Shown: one piece after another, positions 7,216-15,855 of the stretch
Numbering within the stretch: position 1 is the first letter of the stretch
Layout of the letters: each line of letters starts with the position of its first letter
DNA from: CAZEHS01 sp964424355
Lineage (GTDB): Bacteria; Bacillota; Clostridia; Peptostreptococcales; Acidaminobacteraceae
Direction of reading: 5' to 3'
DNA length: 64,000 nucleotides
Assembly: GCA_964424355.1 (NCBI GenBank)
Contig: CAYRIO010000017.1
Location: forward strand, 1 to 64,000
The notes under the pieces: generated by a model
The model's input: the letters and a program-made list of their open reading frames with translations, nothing else
Told to the model about the DNA's origin: nothing
Databases searched by the model: none
Position numbers and translations under genes: made by a program

Positions 7216-7434
7216 ATGACCCAGAAGGAGAAAGCCATTTCATTTTTAAGTCTTGCATCATCGAACAGGGTTAATGAAGGCTTTGAGCAATACATCCATG
7301 GAAAAGCAACACTCGGCAAACAGATTTTCGGGGTAATCCATTTATTCAGATTCTATGAAGATAAGATCATTGAATCTTGGGAGGCTTCCCAGGTGGAAAT
7401 TGAAGACTCTGTCAATGCGTATGGGCTATTCTAA
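7216..7434 (+). pseudogene. NTF2/SnoaL-like gene with internal deletion
   Basis: 72 aa. Residues 1-28 match the first helix of SnoaL-like NTF2-fold proteins (EKAISFLSLASS...FEQYIH). Residues 38-72 match the end (VIHLFRFYEDKIIESWE). Normal members are about 120-125 aa; the ~50 central residues forming most of the pocket are missing while frame is kept. GAAAGGAG precedes the ATG. The product could be expressed but is unlikely to fold as the family does. Confidence 0.65.
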
Positions 7435-7479
7435 AGCGTTGCGATAGCGCTGGCTTTTTAGCAGTAGAAAAAGGAGAGG

Positions 7480-8568
7480 ATGATGAGAATGAACACGCCC
7501 CAAATGACTATTGACCTTAGAAAGGTCGAACACAACACGCGAACGATTTTCCAGATGTGCAACAACGACAACATCGCACTTGCAGGCGTAACAAAAGGAA
7601 CACTGGGCATGCCGGAAGTTGCAAATGCCATGATTCGCGGAGGGGTTACCTGGCTTGCAGAATCGAGGCTGGCCAACATCAGGCGGCTGAAATCCCATGG
7701 CATCGAGACCCCGGTCATCTTGATTCGCTCCCCGCATTTGTCTGAAATCGACAGCGTTGTCGACTTAGTGGATGTCAGCTTCAATACGGAATTCAAGGTG
7801 ATTCAAGCCCTGTCGGAAGCCAGCATTCGCAAGAACACCATCCATAAAATCGTTATCATGGTTGATTTGGGGGACCTGCGAGAGGGTGTATGGCCCAACG
7901 AACTCCATGATATCCTGGAAAAGACCCTTCCCCTACGGGGTGTCCACGTGATTGGACTCGGTACGAATCTGACGGATTTGAATGGCGTTATTCCCACGAC
8001 TGAAAATAATCAGAAGCTTGTCGACCTGGCTGATGACATGGAGCAAGCGTTCGGCATAAAATTTGAACTACTGACGGCTGCCAACTCCAGTTCAATCAAG
8101 CTTCTGGAAAGCGGCGGAATCCCCGCGGGCATCAATCATTTTCGAATCGGGGAAGGAATCATGCTGGGATGCGAAACGATTAGCCGTGAGAAGATTCCCG
8201 GCGCGTATCAAGACGCTTTCGTTCTTACCGGAGAAATCATCGAGAAAAAACGAAAGCCCTCCGTCCCGGTTGGGGATTTAGGGCAGGATGCTTTTGGCAA
8301 TATCCCGGTGATTGAGGACAAAGGCATGATGCTCAGAGGCATCTTGAACATCGGGCGGCAAGATACCAATATTGCGGGTCTGATTCCCCGTGATGCAAAC
8401 ATCAAAATCATCGGTGCTTGCAGTGATCATCTTGTTATTGATATCACCGAAGCCGATTATTTGGAGGTCGGAGACATGGTTTCCTTCGATCTGGAGTATT
8501 CGGCATTCCTGGCCGCAATGACCTCTCCGTTCGTTTCAAAAGTGGTCGGTGCCACTGATTCACTTTAA
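7480..8568 (+). CDS. orr: Ornithine racemase-like fold-III PLP amino acid racemase
   Basis: 362 aa with an alanine-racemase-type N-terminal TIM barrel and C-terminal beta domain. The probable PLP lysine is in GVTKGTLG near residue 41; the phosphate-binding end of the barrel is in FRIGEGIMLG. It resembles the Orr/YhfX group rather than the cell-wall alanine racemase. In amino-acid fermenters Orr converts L- to D-ornithine for the oxidative/reductive ornithine pathway. No ornithine aminomutase genes are adjacent, so substrate is inferred only from overall similarity. AAGGAG precedes clustered ATGs at 7480, 7483 and 7489; 7483 has the best spacing. Confidence 0.7.
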   Translation: MMRMNTPQMTIDLRKVEHNTRTIFQMCNNDNIALAGVTKGTLGMPEVANAMIRGGVTWLAESRLANIRRLKSHGIETPVILIRSPHLSEIDSVVDLVDVSFNTEFKVIQALSEASIRKNTIHKIVIMVDLGDLREGVWPNELHDILEKTLPLRGVHVIGLGTNLTDLNGVIPTTENNQKLVDLADDMEQAFGIKFELLTAANSSSIKLLESGGIPAGINHFRIGEGIMLGCETISREKIPGAYQDAFVLTGEIIEKKRKPSVPVGDLGQDAFGNIPVIEDKGMMLRGILNIGRQDTNIAGLIPRDANIKIIGACSDHLVIDITEADYLEVGDMVSFDLEYSAFLAAMTSPFVSKVVGATDSL

Positions 8569-8618
8569 ACAGCCGGGATAATTCGGCCTGTGATTTTCTT
8601 GAAAACGCCTATCCATAC

Positions 8619-8655
8619 AAAAAGAGAGAAACCCATTACGGATTTCTCTCTTTTT
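8619..8655. terminator. Bidirectional terminator between orr-like gene and livF
   Basis: A 13-bp stem (AAAAAGAGAGAAA / TTTCTCTCTTTTT) gives a T-rich end in both directions. It serves the racemase gene on plus and the liv operon on minus. Confidence 0.8.
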
Positions 8656-8723
8656 GCATGCTGTTGGCGGAACACACAATTAGACGTTGAACTTTGAAAC
8701 AGGTCTACGCAGGAGGTCACTGC

Positions 8724-9437
8724 TTAACAATCCTTTTTCTTGCCCAGATAGCTTTCCTGAATGCTAGGGTCCTTGATCAGATCTGCAGCCGGGCCTTGAT
8801 TGACGATGGTGCCCTGCTCCAGCACATAGGCCATATCGGCGATGGACAGGGCCTTGAAGGCGTTCTGCTCCACCAGGAGGATGGTCTTCCCCATCTTCTT
8901 GATGTCGATGATGATCTCGAAGATGGTCTTTACCAGGAGGGGGGCCAAGCCCAGGGAGGGCTCATCCAGCATGATGATGTCGGGGTTGGCCATGAGGCCC
9001 CGGCCCATGGCCAGCATCTGCTGCTCGCCCCCGGACAGGGTCCCTGCCATCTGGGTGATCCGTTCTCTCAGACGTGGGAACAGCTCGTAGATATTTTCAA
9101 GGTCTTTGGCGATCTGAGCCTTGTCGTTCCGCAGATAGGAACCCATCATGAGGTTGTCCTTCACGGTGAGGTTGGCGAAGATCAGCCGTCCCTCAGGGAC
9201 TTGGACAATGCCGCTCTGGACCACCTTGTTGATGACCTTGGGAATCTCCTTGCCCGCATACCGGATGGTGCCGGAGGAGGTCTTCACACAGGCGGAAATG
9301 GCGTTAAGCAGGGTGGACTTCCCGGCCCCGTTGGAGCCGATGATGGAAACGATCTGGCCTTTTTTAACGTCGATATCAACCCCTCTGAGGGCGTGGATGC
9401 CGCCGTAATGGACGTTGAGGTCACGAATCTCAAGCAC
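8724..9437 (-). CDS. livF: Branched-chain amino acid ABC transporter ATPase LivF
   Basis: 237 aa. Walker A GSNGAGKST (34-42), ABC signature LSGGEQQ, Walker B IIMLDEP, switch His in LLVEQN-type form (LVEQNAFKAL), and the LivF-typical short C-terminus. It powers import together with LivG at the cytoplasmic face of LivHM. It overlaps the end of livG by eight bases. It is the last gene of a five-gene minus-strand operon. Confidence 0.95.
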   Translation of the reverse strand: MLEIRDLNVHYGGIHALRGVDIDVKKGQIVSIIGSNGAGKSTLLNAISACVKTSSGTIRYAGKEIPKVINKVVQSGIVQVPEGRLIFANLTVKDNLMMGSYLRNDKAQIAKDLENIYELFPRLRERITQMAGTLSGGEQQMLAMGRGLMANPDIIMLDEPSLGLAPLLVKTIFEIIIDIKKMGKTILLVEQNAFKALSIADMAYVLEQGTIVNQGPAADLIKDPSIQESYLGKKKDC

Positions 9438-10206
9438 TGATCTCAGCCTCCTCTCCTAAATAAGCCTCAATGACCTTGGGGTTGCACTGGATGGCGGCTG
9501 CATCCCCCTCTGCCAGGGTTTTGCCGAAGTTCAGGACCATGATGTGGTCGCACAGGTTCATGATCAGGTCCATGTGGTGCTCGATGATGAGGACGGAGAG
9601 GTTGAACCGTTCCCGCACGTAGCGGATCAGCTCCATGAGCTTCAGGGTCTCCTCCTCGTTCATCCCCGCCGCTGGTTCGTCCAGAAGCAGGAGCTTGGGC
9701 TTCAGGGCCAGGGCCCGGGCAATCTCAAGCCGCCGCTGCAGGCCGTAGGGCAGGTTCCCTGCCACCATGTCACGCCGTTCGGTAAGGCCCAGAATCTCCA
9801 TGAGTTCTTCGGTCTCGTCCCGGAGGAGCTTCTCCCCTTCTTTGAACCGCTTGTTCCGGAGGATGGCGTCGAAGAAGGTGTAATCCGAGGTGTACTGGCA
9901 GGCGGTGAGAATGTTGTCGTAGGCGGTGAGGGTCTTGAAGAGCCGGATGTTCTGGAAGGTTCGGGTCACCCCGGTTGCGGCGATCTTGTAGGGCTCCAGG
10001 TTGTGGATGGGCTTCCCCTCAAAGAGGATCTCCCCTTCGGTGACCTTGTAGACTCCGGTGATGAGGTTGAACATGGTGGTCTTTCCGGCGCCGTTGGGGC
10101 CGATGAGGCCGAAGATATGGTCCTTTTGGAGGGTCAGGGACACATCCCCCACGGCGGTGAGGCCGCCGAACTGCTTGGTGACGTTCTTAAGCTGGAGTAA
10201 ACTCAT
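9430..10206 (-). CDS. livG: Branched-chain amino acid ABC transporter ATPase LivG
   Basis: 258 aa. Walker A GPNGAGKTT near residue 35, LivG-type insertion after TRTFQNIRLF, signature LPYGLQRRLEIARAL, Walker B LLLLDEP, and a C-terminal BCA-type extension ending VIEAYLGEE. Its start codon shares a base with the livM stop. It pairs with LivF as the ATPase dimer. Confidence 0.95.
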   Translation of the reverse strand: MSLLQLKNVTKQFGGLTAVGDVSLTLQKDHIFGLIGPNGAGKTTMFNLITGVYKVTEGEILFEGKPIHNLEPYKIAATGVTRTFQNIRLFKTLTAYDNILTACQYTSDYTFFDAILRNKRFKEGEKLLRDETEELMEILGLTERRDMVAGNLPYGLQRRLEIARALALKPKLLLLDEPAAGMNEEETLKLMELIRYVRERFNLSVLIIEHHMDLIMNLCDHIMVLNFGKTLAEGDAAAIQCNPKVIEAYLGEEAEISA

Positions 10207-11084
10207 TACGCCACCTCTTTCGTGTCGGTTTTTTTAGTCTTACGCTTGATCCACCAGGCTTTGATCTGCCTCGGGGTCAGCTCGAAGCCCCCCATCATCC
10301 CTTGGGGGCGGGCGATCATGATGAAGATGACGGCGGCCCCGTAGATCACGTAGCGCCAGGCGTCGAGGCTGAGAAGCACCTGGGGCAGGGCGGTGAGAAT
10401 GATGGTTCCGAGAATACTGCCGGAGATGCTGCCCATGCCCCCGAAGATGACCATGATGGTGAACTCCGTGGACTTGATCATCTGGAACATCTTGGGCTGG
10501 ATGAAGGACATATAGTGGGCGAAGAGGCCCCCGGCTACCCCGGCGTAGATGGCGCTGATCATCAGGGACACCATCTTATAGCGGAACACGTTGATGCCGA
10601 TGATCTGGCTGGCCAGCTCCTCTTCCCGGATGGCTTTGAAATTGCGGCCGTGGCGGGAGAATATGATGTTGGCCAGGATGATGATGCCGATGAGGTTGAT
10701 GATCCACACATTGGTGGCGTTGGCATAGGTGGTGATTCCGGGCCAGCCCCGGGCACCCCCGAAGGCCTGGAGGTTATCCAGCACCAGCCGGATTGATTCG
10801 CCAAAGCCCATGGTGGCGATGATGAAGTAGTCCCCCTTGAGGTTCAGGGTGATCTTACCGATGATGAGGCTGATGCCCCCGGTGATGACTCCCGCCAGAA
10901 TCAATGACACATAGAAGTTGATGCCCATTTTCATGGAGAACCACACCGTGAGATAGGCGCCGATGGCCATAAAACCCGCATGGCCGAAGGAAAAGATGCC
11001 TGTGAAGCCCGTCAGGAGGGATAACCCCAGTACCACCAAGAGGTTGATCCCCACCAGGGCGATCATGCCGTTGATATAATCCAT
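10206..11084 (-). CDS. livM: Branched-chain amino acid permease LivM
   Basis: 292 aa, strongly hydrophobic, with about eight to nine membrane segments. It carries the LivM signature region GFTGIFSFGHAGFMAIGAY and the coupling segment EELASQIIGINVFRYK. The C-terminus is basic and cytoplasmic. It forms the pore with LivH. Nine bases separate it from livH. Confidence 0.95.
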   Translation of the reverse strand: MDYINGMIALVGINLLVVLGLSLLTGFTGIFSFGHAGFMAIGAYLTVWFSMKMGINFYVSLILAGVITGGISLIIGKITLNLKGDYFIIATMGFGESIRLVLDNLQAFGGARGWPGITTYANATNVWIINLIGIIILANIIFSRHGRNFKAIREEELASQIIGINVFRYKMVSLMISAIYAGVAGGLFAHYMSFIQPKMFQMIKSTEFTIMVIFGGMGSISGSILGTIILTALPQVLLSLDAWRYVIYGAAVIFIMIARPQGMMGGFELTPRQIKAWWIKRKTKKTDTKEVA

Positions 11085-11093
11085 GGTTGCCTC

Positions 11094-11972
11094 CTATGCT
11101 TTGTCTTCGTTGTTCTTGCCCATGAGACCGGCAGGACGGACAACGAGAATGAGTATCAGCAGGCCAAAAGCGATGAGATCCCGGTACTGGGAGGACCAGT
11201 ACGCCGAGGTCATGGTTTCGATGATTCCCAGGAGCACCGCCCCCAGGACCGCTCCCGGCAGGCTGCCAAGGCCACCGAACACCGCGGCGATGAAGGCCTT
11301 CATGGTGATGTTCCCCATCTGGGGGAACACCGTGTATTTCATGCCGAAGAGGATCCCGGCGATTCCTGCCAGAGCGCCCCCCACGATGAAGATGATGAAG
11401 ATGACCTTTTCTGTGTTCACACCCATCAAAGAGCTGGCCCGTTCGCTGTAAGAGGTTGCCCGAATAGCCAGACCTGTTTTTGTCTTCTCGATAAAGTAGA
11501 CCAATGAGACCAAGGTGACCGTTGAAATGACGAACATCATGAGATCCAGGCGGCCCACCATCAGTCCGCCGAATTCAAAGGGTTTTGATCCGAGGACACC
11601 GGGGAAGGTCCTGAAGTTGGGCCCAACCAGGGCCAGAACGATATTTTCTAAGAAAATGGAGGCCCCCATGGCGGAGATGATGTAATACAGGAAGGGGGCT
11701 TTCCGCTTGCGAAGGGGAGCGTAAGCCGCTTTTTCTACCAGGACCGCGATGAGACCGGCTCCCAGAGCTGCGATGATGAAGGCCACGGGAAAAGGCACCC
11801 CCACCAGGGTCATGACGTAGAATCCCATGTAGGAACCGATCATGATGACGCCCCCGTGGGCGAAGTTGCTGAAGTTCATGATGCTGTAAACCAGTGAATA
11901 ACCGACCGCCATCAGGGCGTACACGCTGCCGATGGAGAGTCCGTTGATCAGCTGCTGGATAAAAGTGACCAT
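11094..11972 (-). CDS. livH: Branched-chain amino acid permease LivH
   Basis: 292 aa from ATG 11972, which has AAAGGAGG upstream. A longer in-frame extension to 12080 would run into a repeat element and has no ribosome binding site. It shows the LivH opening QLINGLSIGSVYALMAVGYS, many membrane segments, and the EAA-like loop RATSYSERASSLMGVNTEK. It forms the permease with LivM. Confidence 0.95.
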   Translation of the reverse strand: MVTFIQQLINGLSIGSVYALMAVGYSLVYSIMNFSNFAHGGVIMIGSYMGFYVMTLVGVPFPVAFIIAALGAGLIAVLVEKAAYAPLRKRKAPFLYYIISAMGASIFLENIVLALVGPNFRTFPGVLGSKPFEFGGLMVGRLDLMMFVISTVTLVSLVYFIEKTKTGLAIRATSYSERASSLMGVNTEKVIFIIFIVGGALAGIAGILFGMKYTVFPQMGNITMKAFIAAVFGGLGSLPGAVLGAVLLGIIETMTSAYWSSQYRDLIAFGLLILILVVRPAGLMGKNNEDKA

Positions 11973-12014
11973 GGTTGCAGATACCTCCTTTTCAATCCGA
12001 GTATTCTCTTTACC

Positions 12015-12131
12015 TGTCATCGCGAGGAACAAAGTGACGTGGCGATCTCTCCCTGCGCAATTTTCAATACTTCCATGCACTCACTGACAAAATATTCAGG
12101 GAGAGATTGCCGCGCTACGCTCGCAATGACA
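12015..12131. repeat. Palindromic intergenic repeat, copy 1
   Basis: Two ~35-bp arms in inverted orientation: TGTCATCGCGAGG...ATCTCTCCCTG on the left and CAGGGAGAGATTGCC...CGCAATGACA on the right, around a ~45-base centre. The GACA ends face outward. Related elements occur at 30248-30335 and 32919-33024. It lies between livJ and livH, so it is transcribed within the operon and would form a hairpin in the mRNA. Confidence 0.85.
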
Positions 12132-12175
12132 AGATTTTTGCGCCGGACCTTAAACCGTTTTTACAGCCCGTGCAC

Positions 12176-13357
12176 CTACTTCGGTGAATATTTTTGCTGG
12201 AACTTGTACGCTTTGCCTTCAATCTTGATGATGGCCGCTTCTTTGCCATCGGGGTTGTGGGTTGCAGGATCGATCTTGATGGTGCCGGTGATTCCTTGAA
12301 CATCTGTGGATTCAAGAGCCTGGGCAACCGCCTTGGAATCGGTGCTGTTCGCTTTCAGCACGGCAGCCTCCAGCATTTTAAAGGCATCGTAGGCCAGGTA
12401 ACCGTTCAGCTCCACATTGCTGTTGTATTTTGCGGTGTAGGCCGCTTTGAAATCTGCAACGGAGGGATCATCCATATCCAGGTGATTGATGAGATAGCTC
12501 CCCTCCAGGGCATCCCCTGCCATTTCCAGCAGCTGCTCGGACATCCAGCCGTCGCCCCCCATGAGGGTGGCGGTGATGCCCAGCTCTCGGGCCTGATTGG
12601 CACTGAGGGCCACTTCTTTGAAGAAGTAAGGCATGAAGATGACATCGGGCTTGGTTTCTTTGATCTTGCTCAGCTGGGCGCGGAAATCCAGATCCCCGGT
12701 TTTGAAGGCTTCCTTGGCTACCACGGTTCCACCCTTGGCTGTAAACGTTTTCTCGAAGAACTCAGTGAGTCCCTGGGAGTACTCATCGGATACATCGTAC
12801 AGGATGGCTGCATTCTTAGCCTTCAGCACATCTGCCGCATAGCCACCGGCAACAGCCCCTTGATAGGGATCGATGAAACAGACCCGGTAGTTGTAAGGCT
12901 TCACCTTGCCATCATCTCCCACGGTGACCTTGGGATTCGTGGCAACGGTGGCAATATCCGCTACGCCGCCCTCCTGGAGGATCTGTGAAATGGCAATGGC
13001 CTGGCCGCTGGCATTGGGCCCGAGGATCCCGATGACCTGATCCTGGGATACCAGGCGCTTGGTGGCATTAACCGCCTCCGTGGCATCGCCCTTGGTGTCG
13101 TAGCCGATGACCTCGATCTGCTTGCCCATCCAGCCGCCCTTCTTGTTCGCTTCTTCAGCCATCATCTTGATGGTGTTCAGTTCACAGGTGCCCCAAACAG
13201 CCATATCCCCTGTGAGGGCGCCAATCCAACCCACTTTGACCGTGTCGCCGGCCGGTGCTGCTGCATCTGCTGCCGGTGCCGCAGTTTTGGGTGTACACCC
13301 CGCCAGACTTCCCACGACAAGAGCGCCCACCATCAGAAAGCTTAACCATTTCTTCAT
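12176..13357 (-). CDS. livJ: Branched-chain amino acid binding lipoprotein LivJ/LivK
   Basis: 393 aa. Lipoprotein signal peptide with lipobox LAGC (Cys ~21), then an Ala/Pro/Asp-rich linker, then a type-I periplasmic binding fold beginning VKVGWIGALTGDMAVWG. It captures substrate outside the membrane and delivers it to LivHM. It is first in the operon, with a ~200-bp repeat-containing gap before livH. That gap is a usual place for processing that favours the binding protein. Exact ligand (Leu/Ile/Val or another amino acid) cannot be read from the sequence. Confidence 0.93.
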   Translation of the reverse strand: MKKWLSFLMVGALVVGSLAGCTPKTAAPAADAAAPAGDTVKVGWIGALTGDMAVWGTCELNTIKMMAEEANKKGGWMGKQIEVIGYDTKGDATEAVNATKRLVSQDQVIGILGPNASGQAIAISQILQEGGVADIATVATNPKVTVGDDGKVKPYNYRVCFIDPYQGAVAGGYAADVLKAKNAAILYDVSDEYSQGLTEFFEKTFTAKGGTVVAKEAFKTGDLDFRAQLSKIKETKPDVIFMPYFFKEVALSANQARELGITATLMGGDGWMSEQLLEMAGDALEGSYLINHLDMDDPSVADFKAAYTAKYNSNVELNGYLAYDAFKMLEAAVLKANSTDSKAVAQALESTDVQGITGTIKIDPATHNPDGKEAAIIKIEGKAYKFQQKYSPK

Positions 13358-13488
13358 GCTCGAATCCTCCTTCAGACTAGTGTTCTGTGCTTAAACTGAT
13401 TATAAGGCCCCTCTTCGCCGTGCCTCTTCGTGCTTCAAATCAAATCACAAGTTATGAAAACTATATTTTTTTCGGACGAATATAAATC

Positions 13489-13534
13489 AAAATCCGGCAT
13501 GGAGTGATTTTTTAATCACTTCATGCCGGATTTT
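13489..13534 (-). terminator. Terminator of the response regulator gene
   Basis: A 20-bp near-perfect stem (AAAATCCGGCATG... / ...CATGCCGGATTTT) with a four-T loop, 43 bp downstream of the regulator's stop codon and ending in T's on the minus strand. It separates the two-component operon from livJ, whose promoter must lie between 13358 and 13488. Confidence 0.8.
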
Positions 13535-13576
13535 CCTAATAAGATATCTCTGCCAATTCCCCATGACAGGCGAGCA

Positions 13577-14407
13577 TCATACCCGCTCGCTGATCATAAA
13601 AAGCCCCTCAATGAACTTGTTGATGTTCACCCGACCGCTCTCCTCACGCCTGCCCCGGATGTAATCCATCTCAGCCCGGACGTTTTCAAAATCGAAGAGG
13701 GTTCCCGAATATTTGATGAACTGCTCGTTCATATAATCCTCAATGCCGGAATGGGCCATGTTCACGAGGCCCCGGTGCACCGCCCGGCGGATTCGCTGTT
13801 TGAGGATCTTCGGATTGTCCTCCAGCCTGCTGCAGATCTCGTTGAGGTCCAGGGGGCCCACATTCAGCTTGTACTGAATCATATGGTCGCAGATTGCGAG
13901 GATATCATAGGAGCCCTTCTCCCCGAGAATTCCGATCTGGCCCAGAACCATCTTGATGCGTCCCAGCCGGTCTCCGCCGGAATCCATCACCTCTGCCCGG
14001 GGGGCCAGCATGCCCCGGATATTCGCGATGGTCCGCTCCATCTGTAGCTTGTTGGCAACGGACCGGATCACTTTTTCCACTTCGATGACGTTGATGGGCT
14101 TGCTGATGAAAATCTCGATTCCCGCCTGATAGGAGTCGGCGATCATGTCCTTATCGGTCACCTGGGAGATCAGGATGAAGTTGATGCGGGGATACATCTC
14201 CCGGATGACCCGGACAACGGAGGTGCCGTCGTAATGGGGCATGAGGTAATCGATCAGCACCACGTCCGGCTGAAGGGACTTGATCAGCTCGATGGCCGCC
14301 TCTCCGTCATGAGCCCGGCCGGAGACGATTCCCAGCTCCTTATCTTCTATGATATTAGAGAGCATCTGAACCACATTGCGGTCATCATCGATGATGCAGA
14401 ATCTCAT
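13577..14407 (-). CDS. YcbB/GlnL-like response regulator
   Basis: 276 aa. An N-terminal receiver domain has acidic pocket DDD (7-9), phospho-acceptor Asp in VVLIDYLMPH (near 53) and Lys in ISKPIN (~102). This is followed by a ~150-residue helical C-terminal domain (SRLEDNPKILKQRIRRAVHRG) resembling the YcbB domain of Bacillus GlnL. GlnL controls glutamine uptake genes. Here it lies beside the liv transporter and overlaps its kinase gene by four bases (ATGA). Control of liv is a reasonable inference, not shown. Confidence 0.8.
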   Translation of the reverse strand: MRFCIIDDDRNVVQMLSNIIEDKELGIVSGRAHDGEAAIELIKSLQPDVVLIDYLMPHYDGTSVVRVIREMYPRINFILISQVTDKDMIADSYQAGIEIFISKPINVIEVEKVIRSVANKLQMERTIANIRGMLAPRAEVMDSGGDRLGRIKMVLGQIGILGEKGSYDILAICDHMIQYKLNVGPLDLNEICSRLEDNPKILKQRIRRAVHRGLVNMAHSGIEDYMNEQFIKYSGTLFDFENVRAEMDYIRGRREESGRVNINKFIEGLFMISERV

Positions 14408-15672
14408 GCCGGTTTCTCCTCCAATCTGGTTTTAGGGATGCTGACAGTGAAGACGGTAGAGGTGCCCCATACTGAATCCACAGAGATGCTGCCGCCGAAG
14501 TGATTCTCCACCATCTCCCGGACCAGGGTCAGCCCCAGGCCCCTGTTCATATCCCCGGATTCAGGATCGAACTTGGTTGAAAAACCCGGGTTGAAGATAT
14601 AATCCAGATCCGGCTTCTTGATGCCGTTCCCATTGTCCTTCACCTTCACCGTGATGGCATCCCCCACCTCTTCAACAATCAGATCCACCCGGGCATGGGG
14701 CCTCCCGCCACAGGCTTCCAAGGCGTTCACCACCAGGTTTCGGATCACCGACATTAGGTAGAAGTGCTCCTCGATGTGAACATCCACATCCACCTGGGTC
14801 TTGATCTCCACCGCCAGATATTCGGGCTCCGCCGATTCTTTTAACGATTCCAGCAGCAGCTTCACTAGATCCCGGATATTCATGGGCTTCAGCTCCATCC
14901 GCGTTTCGGACATATCCTCCAGGCCCTTGATGACCCGGATATAGTCCTTCTTGATCTCGTGGACATCCTTGGAGATGTCCAGGGCCAGGATCCGCAGTTC
15001 GTTGGATGCCCCGGCCTCCTCGGCAATCCGGTACACCTTGAAGGATTTGCCCATGATGCTCTCGATATGGTTCATATTCATATTCATGAAGTAGATTTCG
15101 CTTTTAAAGCTGGACATCATCATCATGAGTCTCCGGTACCGGGCCTCGTGCTCTTCCCGGGACAGGAAGGACCGGTAATATTTCAGGCCGATGATGCCGC
15201 AGGCCGCAATCAACGTTCGGATCAGGGCAATGATGAAGAGGGCTTTCGCCTCGTGGAAATCGATGCCGGAAATGCCGGACCGGATATTCACCTCCAGCAT
15301 GTTGGAAAGGAAATCCGCCAGAAAAACCGCCAGGATGAGCCGGGTGACATGCCGCTTGCCGCTTTCCCAGTAGATCACCGTGTACACCAGGCCGTAAACC
15401 GCATAGAACATGAACGAGGGTGCCTCAATCAGAAACGCGCGGTACAGATCGTGGTTGGACGCATAGGTGATCAGCATCCGAAACCCTGGGGAAATCACCG
15501 CCACCACCAGGCAGGTGGGCAGGGGCTCCAGGGGCTCATAGGCATAGATCAGCACCGGCAGCAGGATGATGGACAGGGTGATGATGAACCCCTCCATGAA
15601 AAAATTCAAGGAGAACGCGGTTCCAACCGCCACAACGGCGGCAATCAATAGCATCTTTCGCATATTCTTCAT
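14404..15672 (-). CDS. Membrane sensor histidine kinase (YcbA/GlnK-like)
   Basis: 422 aa. About six membrane segments occupy residues 8-185. A linker with the probable phospho-acceptor region (DVHEIKKDY) follows. The C-terminal HATPase_c domain shows the N box NLVVNALEA, G1 DNGNGI and G2 GLGLTLV. It forms a two-component system with the overlapping response regulator gene. The membrane-embedded sensor type and the neighbouring amino-acid transporter suggest an amino acid signal. Confidence 0.85.
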   Translation of the reverse strand: MKNMRKMLLIAAVVAVGTAFSLNFFMEGFIITLSIILLPVLIYAYEPLEPLPTCLVVAVISPGFRMLITYASNHDLYRAFLIEAPSFMFYAVYGLVYTVIYWESGKRHVTRLILAVFLADFLSNMLEVNIRSGISGIDFHEAKALFIIALIRTLIAACGIIGLKYYRSFLSREEHEARYRRLMMMMSSFKSEIYFMNMNMNHIESIMGKSFKVYRIAEEAGASNELRILALDISKDVHEIKKDYIRVIKGLEDMSETRMELKPMNIRDLVKLLLESLKESAEPEYLAVEIKTQVDVDVHIEEHFYLMSVIRNLVVNALEACGGRPHARVDLIVEEVGDAITVKVKDNGNGIKKPDLDYIFNPGFSTKFDPESGDMNRGLGLTLVREMVENHFGGSISVDSVWGTSTVFTVSIPKTRLEEKPA

Positions 15673-15797
15673 AGAAGTCCATCTCCTGATTCAAAACGGT
15701 TGCAGCTTCGCTTACCTTTTTTATATACCTTTCACTTCAACGTGCTTCCGAATGCTTCAAATTGAATCAGCCACTCTGGATTTTTATTTTTAAAAAA

Positions 15798-15833
15798 GGC
15801 ACCGTACCCCTCTTTTCAGAGGTGCACGGTGCC
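15798..15833 (-). terminator. Terminator of the pcrA-ligA operon
   Basis: Stem GGCACCGT...ACGGTGCC with inner CCTCT/AGAGG pairing. On the minus strand it is followed by six T's. It lies 23 bp after the ligA stop. Confidence 0.85.
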
Positions 15834-15855
15834 TTGTGAGGGATTCAACTACGTC

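Noticed and set aside
7430..7460. GCGTTGCGATAGCGC near the end of the NTF2-like gene resembles an attC R' box
   Set aside because: No L'' or L' arms and no R'' box are found at attC spacing; it lies at a gene end and fits chance.
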